NCBI GenBank assembly: GCA_958295945.1
Contig: OY282386.1
Location: 4,706,204-4,770,203, forward strand
DNA length: 64,000 bases
Direction: 5' to 3'
Source: Candidatus Poribacteria bacterium
GTDB taxonomy: Bacteria > Poribacteria > WGA-4E > WGA-3G
This document shows, piece after piece, positions 55,601 to 62,871 of this stretch; the first letter of the stretch is position 1, and each line of letters begins with the position of its first letter. Both the position numbers and the translations under genes were made by a program. The notes beneath the pieces were generated by a model, which was not told where the DNA came from, did no database searches, and was given only the letters and a program-made list of their open reading frames with translations.

Positions 55601-55926
55601 TCAATACTGTTCCGCAGGTTTTCTGCTGTTTCACCTGCCCTTTTTCTGCGCGTCGCGCGGCTTATATAAGCAAGCTCATCAGTAACATTTTCTATTGCAG
55701 ATAATTCCTGATATGCCTCTGCAAGTTGCTCAATCGTTTCCCGTGTGCTTGTATTACCAATCAAAAGACGTAGTTCGGACAAGTTTTGTAATTCACTTGC
55801 AATACTTGTAAAACCGGTAAGAAAAAAGTAACCGACAGCAAAACGAGCGCGGTCGGTTGAATCCAAGATAAGATTGACGTGTTCAATCAGTTTTTCGTTT
55901 CTGTTATCAATTATGTCGTGTGTCAT
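52642..55926 (-). CDS. PLD-nuclease-like / SNF2 helicase fusion (putative defence effector)
   Basis: 1094 residues. An N-terminal phospholipase-D-like domain carries H144-x-K146 and GSSN 166-169, without an obvious Asp of the HKD triad. A superfamily 2 helicase of the SNF2/RapA type follows: GLGKS (288-292), DESH (365-368), LTATPRN (395-401), and later LIQRFGRIDRIGS (motif VI). The C-terminal 250 residues are unassigned. Its neighbours are an Rpn-like nuclease, a small membrane protein and a DNA methylase. Helicase, PLD and methylase are the components found, arranged differently, in class 1 DISARM. The start ATG lies 8 bases after the Rpn stop. Confidence 0.85.
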   Translation of the reverse strand: MTHDIIDNRNEKLIEHVNLILDSTDRARFAVGYFFLTGFTSIASELQNLSELRLLIGNTSTRETIEQLAEAYQELSAIENVTDELAYISRATRRKRAGETAENLRNSIDSMTQTDESEQLIRTLVDMITNKKLKVRVYTKDRLHAKAYIFEYKQGEHYETGTSIVGSSNLTLAGLTSNTELNVVVSGNANQEQLRNWFDDLWDEAEDFDKSLMEEMQTSWALATVPPYDIYMKTLYELVKDRLEKEEDSITPIESLMDQLADFQQVAVWQAIKIINKYGGAFISDVVGLGKSFIGSAVVKHYAQVENVRPLIFCPPSLIPMWERYNEVHDLNARVVSSGQLSGDENRVRKLLFELYEGRNFILVDESHNFRNPGTQRYHILQDYLITGDRKVCFLTATPRNKSAWDIFHQIKLFHPDDDTVLPIEPANLREYFRSIEKGALDLRDLLQHVLIRRTRNHILRWYGFDAETDQPVDPSHFEDYLNQKRRAYVKIGKTKQFFPHRILNTVDYSIEDTYQGLYQKIREHIGSRERNVTAQLTYARYGLWNYVKDEKQEVEPYRDLQSAGRNLRGLIRVLLFKRFESSVFAFKRTISRLLTVHHIFLEALDNGIVAAGEAAQHILYDASNTDASEVDFEELDLLDQLGELTANYDINDFNIADLRRDIAHDIKVYKEILEPIDQITESEDAKLQKLIKLLNSSPLNEGKRLIFTSYIDTAVYLYKNLETDDTDVIYSSNKDKQKMVARFAPKANPDFLRNANDSELNTLIATDVLAEGLNLQDCGMLINYDLHWNPVRLIQRFGRIDRIGSEFDEIYGFNFLPETGIERNLGLREKLSNRIQEIHDTIGEDSQILESTEQLNEDAMYAIYDQNNAQLNLFEEKEETGMSLIEAEEILRRIMREDTAEFERIVNLRDGIRTGIPADEKGTYIFCRLGTYQQPCLFNENGELVTKDPAEVLTKLRCDPDLEGQPVPPGHNARVAKFQKEFASELQSRTAISGQTLTNAQKYIRKELRLISNSLEDTTNISKLDQAFCLPITETIKREINRLHREKVTGDALLTELAIIYQRYEMADLEKHQNQTAEIKEVNAKVICSASFV

Positions 55927-55934
55927 AATATGTT

Positions 55935-56843
55935 CTATTCGTTCAAAACCGACAAGAACGACTCAACACTCGGTGTGTCAATTGCTGTGAGATGTAGTTG
56001 TATCAGCCGATCAAGGCTCAGAACCGATCCAAGTGCCTCCGACACTCGCTGCATATTCTGCTGCGGGAAACGTTTCGTAAGCACAGAAAGAATAATCCTG
56101 ATAGACATTTCGCGCGAACCTTGTTCAATACCTTGTTCAATACCTTGTTCAATACCTTGTTCAATGCCTCGCTGTTTTATGATTTCGTAAAAAGGAGATT
56201 CTTGCATCATTTCCTCCGATATTAGTTTTTCAAAAAAAAGAGGGTCATGGACTAAGCTGCCAAATGTTGAGAGTGCAAACAACAATGTTCCACGCGTTTG
56301 ACTATCAACAGGTGCGGCCTCCGTTGCCTCAACACATTTTCGTATCCACGCCTCTGTCTCTATACCCTCAGGCGGCTTCATCAATGGCGTGAAAGGTAAC
56401 AACCCAACCGATGCTGCATCTAAAAACGGTTCACCCTCTAAATCGACTAACCTGATTACCTGATACTTGTGCTGCAAACCAAATGTCCCATCACCATAAC
56501 TATAACCACCTGGGTCAGTCCGACCAGCATTTGCCCCTAAATACAGCACTAATGAATACACGGGCATTTCATAACTTAGCATGAGTACGCTTGCATAAGC
56601 CAGCACACGCAACGGCATCGGTTTATCTCTGCTATCTTCGGTTTGGACCTCTATATGAAGAATCGCTTCCTCATTATCTCGGCGAACCTCAAATGTCATA
56701 TCATTACGATGCACCTTAATCGTCTGCTGTTCTGTATCAAGTTTTGCCACGACTTCAACATCGGTCGTGTTGAATGCCAACTGTGCAAACTCATCAGCGA
56801 ACCGTTCCATGAGGTGCTTCACGATTTCATCATATTTTGCCAT
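55935..56843 (-). CDS. Rpn-like PD-(D/E)XK nuclease family protein
   Basis: 302 residues. The nuclease-like core includes MTFEVRRDNEEAILHIEVQTEDSRD (ExQ variant), PLRVLAYASVLMLSYEMPVYSLVLYL and a helical C-terminal part. It contains four tandem GIEQ units near residue 228. This architecture matches the Rpn/transposase-like nuclease proteins (recombination-promoting nucleases) that occur in many copies in some genomes. It interrupts the spacing between the small membrane protein and the helicase, and a duplicate of the helicase start lies upstream of it. Confidence 0.78.
   Translation of the reverse strand: MAKYDEIVKHLMERFADEFAQLAFNTTDVEVVAKLDTEQQTIKVHRNDMTFEVRRDNEEAILHIEVQTEDSRDKPMPLRVLAYASVLMLSYEMPVYSLVLYLGANAGRTDPGGYSYGDGTFGLQHKYQVIRLVDLEGEPFLDAASVGLLPFTPLMKPPEGIETEAWIRKCVEATEAAPVDSQTRGTLLFALSTFGSLVHDPLFFEKLISEEMMQESPFYEIIKQRGIEQGIEQGIEQGIEQGSREMSIRIILSVLTKRFPQQNMQRVSEALGSVLSLDRLIQLHLTAIDTPSVESFLSVLNE
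56121..56168 (-). repeat. 12-bp tandem repeat encoding GIEQ units
   Basis: Four 12-bp units (TTGTTCAATACC on the plus strand, the last with one change) encode GIEQ x4 in the Rpn-like protein. The unit is a multiple of three, so copy-number changes keep the frame. Confidence 0.9.
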
Positions 56844-56885
56844 GTCAATATTATATCTTTATTTTTAGAAGAATGTCAAACTGTT

Positions 56886-56945
56886 TTAGGTATTTAGCAG
56901 AGCACTCAGTTTTTCGTTTCTGTTGTCTATAATGTCATGTGTCAT
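56886..56945 (-). pseudogene. Duplicate of the helicase gene's 5' end
   Basis: A 19-codon reading frame starts MTHDIIDNRNEKL, identical over 13 residues to the start of the PLD-SNF2 helicase, then diverges and stops. At the DNA level 36 of the first 40 bases match, and all four differences are at third codon positions. It lies 46 bp after the small membrane protein, where the helicase itself would be expected to start if the Rpn gene were removed. Confidence 0.8.
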
Positions 56946-56991
56946 TTTATGGAATAGGCTGTAATAGATATATTTGGTTGGGGCTGTAACA

Positions 56992-57387
56992 TTATGGATT
57001 TACGATACGTTGTTGTTTCAGTGTTTCTATTTCACGTGTGAGTGTTTCTATCTGTTTCGCAATCAAGCGATCCTTTCTACTACGCCATATAACAATAATC
57101 TGAGGGACACCTATTACCACAATAATTAGGGCAACTATCCATGCCGTTTGTTGATGTACTTTATCAAGATTGCCGCGCATCCAGACAACTCCTTGTTCCA
57201 CTTTCTGGATACGGGTATCTAAAGATGTAATATCCGCTTTGAGTTCCTTCCTGAGTGTCGTAATTTCAGCTTTAACTTCCTCCTTAACAATCAAGCGGAT
57301 CTCATTAAGATCGTTAGATGTCAAATCTGCCAATGCTGGCAAAACGGTTGCACCAAATATCATTATGAAAAAAAGTATCGGTTTCAT
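56992..57387 (-). CDS. Small signal-peptide / coiled-coil / transmembrane protein of the methylase-helicase locus
   Basis: 131 residues. A signal peptide (MKPILFFIMIFGATVLPALA) is followed by a heptad-like helical stretch (about 24-80: EIRLIVKEEVKAEITTLRKE). A transmembrane segment follows (about 83-100: WIVALIIVVIGVPQIIVI) and a basic, helical C-terminal tail of 30 residues. AAGGAG precedes the ATG. I do not recognise a named family. Its place between methylase and helicase genes on the same strand suggests it belongs to that system, perhaps as a membrane-located sensor or anchor (inference). Confidence 0.7.
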   Translation of the reverse strand: MKPILFFIMIFGATVLPALADLTSNDLNEIRLIVKEEVKAEITTLRKELKADITSLDTRIQKVEQGVVWMRGNLDKVHQQTAWIVALIIVVIGVPQIIVIWRSRKDRLIAKQIETLTREIETLKQQRIVNP

Positions 57388-57464
57388 TGCGAATCTCCTT
57401 TAACTATAGTACATCATATTTATTGGGTTGTCAATGAATTGTGCATTTTAACGTCTATGCTGTA

Positions 57465-58733
57465 TCACGTCTTTGCTTTCTTCAGACGTGTTGTTACAAG
57501 TTTGGTTACTGCCTCGTAGACTCCATCGCGTTCACCTTGTGTTAATTCTAAAATATCAAAAATTATGTCATCAATATAACGTCTCTCTAGTGAGGGATCT
57601 AAAACGTCCCAATTTTCTGATTTAAGTAAAGTAAGATCAATTTCATCACTTGGTATTAATTTCGGATTAACACATAGCAAGTCTTCTAATTCGTAAATCT
57701 TGATTACTAATGCTCCACCACCTAAGTTGGAACGTCCGTTCACATTCACTATTAACTGAAAAAAGGTGGAATTGAGAGAGAGACAGAGTGGGAGCTTAAA
57801 TTCTGAAAGCGTGTGTACTTCTGCAAACTTGTCTAGAGCATAACACTCTTCATGGTTATAGAATGTTCTGGCAGTTGAACCAATTACGCATTGAAAATTA
57901 AGGTGTGGAATGGGGCGTTCACCTACATTATACCATTGCTGTCTAGTTTTGCAACTAGGCCGTTTGTGATAGTTGTGTGTCTCGCCCCATTTAATATATG
58001 CCAAAGACGTGGTGCCTCTGAGAGCATGTTCTCGTAAGGAACACATAAAGAGCTGGTGTGGAAGTTGGCGCGGAAAGATTTGAAGACTTTGTGTATTTTT
58101 TGGGCTAGAAAGAATTGGACACAAAAACTTGGTTTCAATGTTCCACGCTGAAATTGTTTCCTTGTCAAGAATGAAGAAGTTATTTGCCCCAGTTTTTAAT
58201 CCCATACGGACATTCGCAACATCTCTAACATATACAAGTTTGTCCATTACTTTTTCTAAAAGGTACCAGTAAATATCAGGAGCGCGAAGATATTTTCCAC
58301 ACCATTTGTCACCGATGTACTTCGTCTTTTCGTCTTTTCCACTGGCTAAAAGTTGTTTCTGTAAAAACGGATTAACCCTATGTTCCTGCGTACTAACGCG
58401 TCTCTTTGTGGTTTCAATCTCGTAGAAAATAACCGCATCCAGAATAACCTCAAAAGGAACAGTAAAGTTGACAAAGCGGACTATATATCGCGAACCCCCT
58501 TCAGGAACAGAGATAAGGCATATAACAGTATTGACATCTGCAGAGGAAAAGGAACGCTTGGCTGAGTTATCCAAAACTAACTTTAGGTGACACTGTGTAA
58601 GAAGAAATTCCTGTAGTTTTGCTCCATAGCCAACATCCAACCATGAATTAGACGTGATACTACAAAAAGTCCCTTTAGGATTGAGTAGAGAAAGACCGTG
58701 AAAATAGAAATAGACGTAGAGATCACTTTTGGC
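57465..58733 (-). pseudogene. 3' part of the IS-interrupted Eco57I-type methylase gene (specificity domain)
   Basis: 422 codons of the original gene, in frame with the 5' part once the IS and one target-site copy are removed. It opens AKSDLYVYFYFHGLSLLNPKGTF, the methylase region after the NPPY motif. A TaqI-like C-terminal target-recognition region follows (VRMGLKTGANNFFI, CVIGSTARTFYN). The frame stays open into the IS to 58841, giving a possible hybrid reading that starts within the transposase end, but no native start codon remains. The C-terminus ends TKLVTTRLKKAKT. Confidence 0.85.
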
Positions 58734-58741
58734 ACTTAGTT
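58734..58741. repeat. 8-bp target site duplication, left copy
   Basis: ACTTAGTT directly flanks the left end of the IS. The identical octamer flanks the right end at 59874-59881. Confidence 0.95.
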
Positions 58742-59873
58742 GAGGGGTGTGCATAAATATTGATAACAAAATAGTCCTTTTCACTCCGTTTATTGAAATA
58801 ATGTTTTCATTCTTGATACCTCTCTGTGAGGTCTGTTCCATATTGAGTTGACCAACATTGCTATTTGTAGCAAGACGATTGCCAACATCAGAAAGGTTCT
58901 CACATTTTCAAGACGAGATATTGGCAGTTGTTTCTGATTGTTCTTTGTTCCTGTCAGATCGGTCAACAGATTGAAAACCGGTTCAATCGCAGTTTTGCGT
59001 TGTTTTTGATAAGTTTCAAGCTGCGGTGATGTTTCAATCGCTTTTAGATAAGCTACCTTTTCAGTAGCTTTAGCACCTGTTATTGGTGTCAAAAGGAAAA
59101 GTCCATCTTTTGCAAGTGTCTGAGTGCGAGTAAAGTCGGTATAGCCAGCATCCGCAACGACATATTGGATATTTCTCGATAGCAGTGCGTCAGTCCTTTG
59201 ATCAAGTCCTGTTTTTTCGCTTACAGAAGCGGTCCAAACATTTGCGAACATCGGAAAACCTTTCGCTGTTGTTGTCAGATGCAGTCCATACCCATAAACC
59301 CATCCACGATACTTGCTTGTTGACCAACTTGCATCGGTATCAAGGTTGCGCAAACCTTCGGGAATGTGATTTTCTTTTCGGTCTTTTTGATGCCACACAC
59401 TGCCTTCTGCTTTATAGAGGCTTTTGTCAACAAAGACAACATCTCGAGGCGTATCGGTGTCTAATGCGGCACCTAAGTCACCGAGATAGTCAACGAACTG
59501 CTCAATCCTGGGTGCAAGTTGTTTATAGCGACGGGATAAAGTTGTCCGATCCGGAATGCTTTTGAACTTGAGTTTTTTTACCCAGGCTGGATGTTCACAA
59601 AGAAAAGCGTGCTGTGCTTTAAACCGATTTATGCCTCTCATCAGCATAATCGCAAAAAAGATAATCAGTGAACTATCAGGATGCACTTTAGGTCTTCCTT
59701 TCGGTTTGGATTGATTGGCGTTGATAGACTTTTCAAAATCTTTGTAGCGTTTAGAGAAAAATGTGATATAATATCTTTGGTCAGGATAACTCATGGTTAA
59801 TACTCCTTTTAGATTATTCTTTTAATAAGAGTTTAACCTATATCCTGACTAAATTCAATTATGCACACCCCTC
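58742..59873. mobile_element. Insertion sequence, 1132 bp, DDE transposase (IS4/IS5-type)
   Basis: The terminal inverted repeats are GAGGGGTGTGCATAA at both ends, perfect over 15 bp. A single transposase gene occupies 58790-59794. It is bounded by an exact 8-bp duplication (ACTTAGTT), which shows an intact, fairly recent insertion. It cuts the DNA methylase gene at codon 784. Confidence 0.95.
58790..59794 (-). CDS. DDE-type transposase (IS4/IS5-like)
   Basis: 334 residues. The likely catalytic triad is D123 (VFVDKSLY), D215 (YVVADAGYTD) and E271 (RKTAIEPVFNLL), within the Transposase_11 pattern with the Y-R-E signature before the last acidic residue. The N-terminal part has GRPKVHPDSSLIIFFAIMLMRG and IPDRTTLSRRY. 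AGGAG lies 8 bases before the ATG. No frameshift or stop is visible, so it is probably active. Confidence 0.93.
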   Translation of the reverse strand: MSYPDQRYYITFFSKRYKDFEKSINANQSKPKGRPKVHPDSSLIIFFAIMLMRGINRFKAQHAFLCEHPAWVKKLKFKSIPDRTTLSRRYKQLAPRIEQFVDYLGDLGAALDTDTPRDVVFVDKSLYKAEGSVWHQKDRKENHIPEGLRNLDTDASWSTSKYRGWVYGYGLHLTTTAKGFPMFANVWTASVSEKTGLDQRTDALLSRNIQYVVADAGYTDFTRTQTLAKDGLFLLTPITGAKATEKVAYLKAIETSPQLETYQKQRKTAIEPVFNLLTDLTGTKNNQKQLPISRLENVRTFLMLAIVLLQIAMLVNSIWNRPHREVSRMKTLFQ

Positions 59874-62225
59874 ACTTAGTTTATGCCTGACTGCTTTTTC
59901 AGGTTCAGCAGGTTTAATGTCTTTTTTCCGTTGATAACCGAAGAATTCGGGGTGAACTTGATATACAGATCTTGCTAATTTTGCCTTGTAAAGTTTCTTG
60001 TTTTCAGGTTTTTTTCCTATGTCCTTTGGCAACGTAAGATCTCTGATATCTTCTTGACGTATGTACGGTGGATTTTCAATCACAATATCAAACCCTCCGC
60101 GTTGATTAAAGATTTCAACGAAGGCAATGTCCCAAACGAAGGGCTGCGTTGTGTTTGACGAAAGAGCATCGCGAGCTCTTTGAACTTGGGCAAGGTTCTC
60201 TTGGTGCTGTTTGAGTTCCTCTTGTAACCTAACCATCTCAAAAGTCAATTGCTGTGGTTCGGGTGGGTCTACATCTAACAGTGGGAGTTGTTCGGCAGGA
60301 TTTTCAAGTATAAATTTTGTTTTCTGGATATCTTTGGAAATCTGCGTCTCATAATCCGCAATGAGTTCACGGAAAAGATTGTTTTCTGCGGTGTGCACCT
60401 CTTCTTTTTTTGAATACTTCCTATCTTCGTCGTTGTTATAAAACTTAAGTTTTTCGTTTTGAAGTTCCGTGATTTTTCTTTTTAGGTCCTTGGTTACACC
60501 ACTGCCGATTGCACGTGTTTGTGCAAGGTTCATACCTCCGATATCTTGCACAATACTATCACCGTGTCGGATATTGAAAGAGAAATCGGGAAGCAAAGGT
60601 TCGTTTCGGACCTTCAGTTCGGCATCAGTGAATTCTGCATCAATTATCAGTGCAAGCCAGAGGCGGAGTTCGGCCACTCTGCATGCCCATTGCTTCACAT
60701 CAACACCATATAAGTTTTTACCAATGATTTCTTTTCTGAGTTCAAAACGTGATTCCACATTGATACCGAGGTAGTGTTCCGCCCGTTCGCGCACGTCATC
60801 AAGAACATGGAGCATACCGACAAGGAAGGATCCGCTACCGCATGCCGGATCAACCACTGTAATCTCAGAAAGGTGACTATAAATTTCTTCCCAAAGATCC
60901 GCGAGTTTTGCATCTGCCTCTTGTTTTTCATCTGGTTCAAAAGCAAAGAGTGCCGCGTAAAAAAGGTGTTTTTCTTCTTCAGTACCGATATGGTTTGCAA
61001 GGTTATCAACGAGTGCGAGTCTGCACATTAGGTCAATTTCAACACGCGGTGTATAGAATATACCTGCATCGCCTCTCTCTTCGTCTTCAACAGAGACGAG
61101 ACTTTCATATACTTTACCAATCATTTCTGGGTCAACTGCGACTTCTTGATCCAGTGGAGTATCTTCTGCAATGGTAAAGTTATATTTCTCAAAGAAGACG
61201 AAAATATTCTGCCACATTTCGTCTGGAATTTTGGCAACGTATTCTGTATCAAGTATATTTTCTCGGAATAAGCCACCGTTGAGGTAAGGAGCAAGTTGCA
61301 GGATTTTCTTTATCTCGTCAGGGAAGTAGGTAACTCCCCCGTGAAAGCGGTTATTAAAAGCCTGAAAAAAGAGTACGTTCAACCATTTGTCAACGAAAGT
61401 ATTTACAGGTTGTTGTGAATCTTGATATGCTTGCCAAAAAGTATAGAGGAATTCTGTATCGTTTCCAAGCCACCGCTTGCGTTGAATGAAATAGAGGAAT
61501 AGACAACGACTTAGAAATTGTAATGCGTAGTCGTGCGCCCATTTTTCGTCACCCAGTTTGATCAGTTGACTTTGAAGTTGCTTGAAAACACGTTTAAAGT
61601 CCTCAAAGAATGCCGCTGTAACGGCTTCCACGTTGAACGCCTCTGCATGTTGTTTACTAATTTCAAGAGCGGTAACGAACTCTTGTCTTTCAAAAAGGCG
61701 ACCTTGTTCGGGAGCGTCTATTTTCTCTATATCCAGCATTGCGACACGTTCAGCAGCAGTGCGGAGTCTCTCATCGGGCGCGATCGTAATACGTCTAAAA
61801 AGGTTGCGCTGCTTTAATTTTCTATTATCTTCCTGTTCGGTTTCATCCTGCTGCTCACGAGTAATTTTAACGTTGATGAAATGCCATTGTTCTTGCACAG
61901 AATTGCTAAATACATAGAGTGCGTCTGGGAAACGAGTTTGCAAATGTGTAATAATTTGGCGTTCTTCAGTTTTAAGGAGCTTTTCATTATTGAGTCTTAC
62001 ATAGATGATGTGAAAATCTTTATTTTGACCTGCGGTGGCAAAAAGGAGTGGAGTCTCCGCTACGAGATTAGCAGCACTATCGGGCAGATTTTCAATGGGA
62101 GTGTTATCACGGTTGTAGTTAAGCTCTTCCCAAAAAAGTTTTTTGAGTGATTCAATTCCTTTGAAATCTTGTAATAGCGTTAATATGTCTTGCATGTTGT
62201 CATGCATTGATTCTTCTCTCTCCAT
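59859..62225 (-). CDS. 5' part of the Eco57I-type DNA adenine methylase gene, truncated by the IS
   Basis: 788 residues as it stands, of which the last four (EGCA) come from the IS. Methylase motif I is DPACGSGS (near 457-464) and the catalytic motif is NPPY (near 716-719), both hallmarks of N6-adenine methylation. The first 350 residues are a helical N-terminal region typical of large Eco57I/PglX-like enzymes. A methionine at codon 7 (62207) has GGAGAG upstream and may be the true start. The strong promoter lies just upstream. Joined to 57465-58733, the ancestral protein is 1206 residues. Without its specificity domain, methylation is unlikely. Confidence 0.87.
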   Translation of the reverse strand: MEREESMHDNMQDILTLLQDFKGIESLKKLFWEELNYNRDNTPIENLPDSAANLVAETPLLFATAGQNKDFHIIYVRLNNEKLLKTEERQIITHLQTRFPDALYVFSNSVQEQWHFINVKITREQQDETEQEDNRKLKQRNLFRRITIAPDERLRTAAERVAMLDIEKIDAPEQGRLFERQEFVTALEISKQHAEAFNVEAVTAAFFEDFKRVFKQLQSQLIKLGDEKWAHDYALQFLSRCLFLYFIQRKRWLGNDTEFLYTFWQAYQDSQQPVNTFVDKWLNVLFFQAFNNRFHGGVTYFPDEIKKILQLAPYLNGGLFRENILDTEYVAKIPDEMWQNIFVFFEKYNFTIAEDTPLDQEVAVDPEMIGKVYESLVSVEDEERGDAGIFYTPRVEIDLMCRLALVDNLANHIGTEEEKHLFYAALFAFEPDEKQEADAKLADLWEEIYSHLSEITVVDPACGSGSFLVGMLHVLDDVRERAEHYLGINVESRFELRKEIIGKNLYGVDVKQWACRVAELRLWLALIIDAEFTDAELKVRNEPLLPDFSFNIRHGDSIVQDIGGMNLAQTRAIGSGVTKDLKRKITELQNEKLKFYNNDEDRKYSKKEEVHTAENNLFRELIADYETQISKDIQKTKFILENPAEQLPLLDVDPPEPQQLTFEMVRLQEELKQHQENLAQVQRARDALSSNTTQPFVWDIAFVEIFNQRGGFDIVIENPPYIRQEDIRDLTLPKDIGKKPENKKLYKAKLARSVYQVHPEFFGYQRKKDIKPAEPEKAVRHKLSEGCA
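59874..59881. repeat. 8-bp target site duplication, right copy
   Basis: ACTTAGTT, matching 58734-58741. Confidence 0.95.
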
Positions 62226-62871
62226 AATAGATGATGCTTTATTGTAATAGTAATCATGTTAATCGTCAACAAAAATATAGACTGTGAACAGTGATACTGA
62301 GACAAAATCCACAACCAATTGAAAACCACATGAAACATACATGAAATCCATTGGTCAAAACTCCAAATATCCCGATACTCTAAACCAACATCAAGTATAA
62401 TAATACATAAATATCGCACACCAAATCACAAGCAAACTGAGGAACACAAAATGACATACAAACAGAAAAGCAAATGGAGAAAAAACGACATTGGTTGTTT
62501 TTTTCAAAAAACCGATCAACACAGAAAACCCAAACAAACACATACCACCACTAACAGGAAAGCATCAATCAGAAAAACTAAAAAAACAACCAAAAAAACA
62601 ACCAACCCGATTTCACTTTCGTACATTCACAAATTGTAACACCATATATTTTTGCATACACTCAGTATTTTTGAACTGGAAAAGCACGATATACATGATA
62701 TGCTAATATCTAATTTTGCACAAAAATGTACATTTTTTATTTTCGTCTGCCCCTATATGTACAATTAGGTTATTGAAATGTCAATAAATCCACGATTTCA
62801 GACTATATAAAACTGGCACAAATATTGCTCATACAATAGACAATACAGAATATGATGAGGAGATTCAAACA
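62226..62871. other. Divergent intergenic region with an A/C-rich tract
   Basis: 646 bp between the methylase and the rightward lipoprotein gene. The methylase promoter is at 62241-62269. From about 62400 to 62640 the plus strand is strikingly A+C-rich and poor in G and T, with AAAAAACAACC-type runs. A 62-codon frame there is low-complexity and not credible as a gene. Confidence 0.6.
62241..62269 (-). promoter_or_regulatory. Promoter of the methylase gene
   Basis: On the minus strand, TTGACG (62269-62264) and TACAAT (62246-62241) are 17 bases apart. Transcription would start near 62234, only about 9 bases before the first ATG and 27 before the second, which favours the second start (62207). 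Confidence 0.75.

Noticed and set aside
52642-62225. Calling the locus DISARM or BREX
   Set aside because: No drmA/drmB (DUF1998), pglZ or brxC is present in the window. Only a partial resemblance in component types can be claimed.
57465-62225. Frameshift or natural two-subunit methylase as explanation for the split gene
   Set aside because: The perfect terminal repeats, transposase and exact octamer duplication explain the split fully.
62451-62639. 62-codon Lys/Thr-rich ORF
   Set aside because: Low-complexity product of an A/C-rich tract, with no ribosome binding site.
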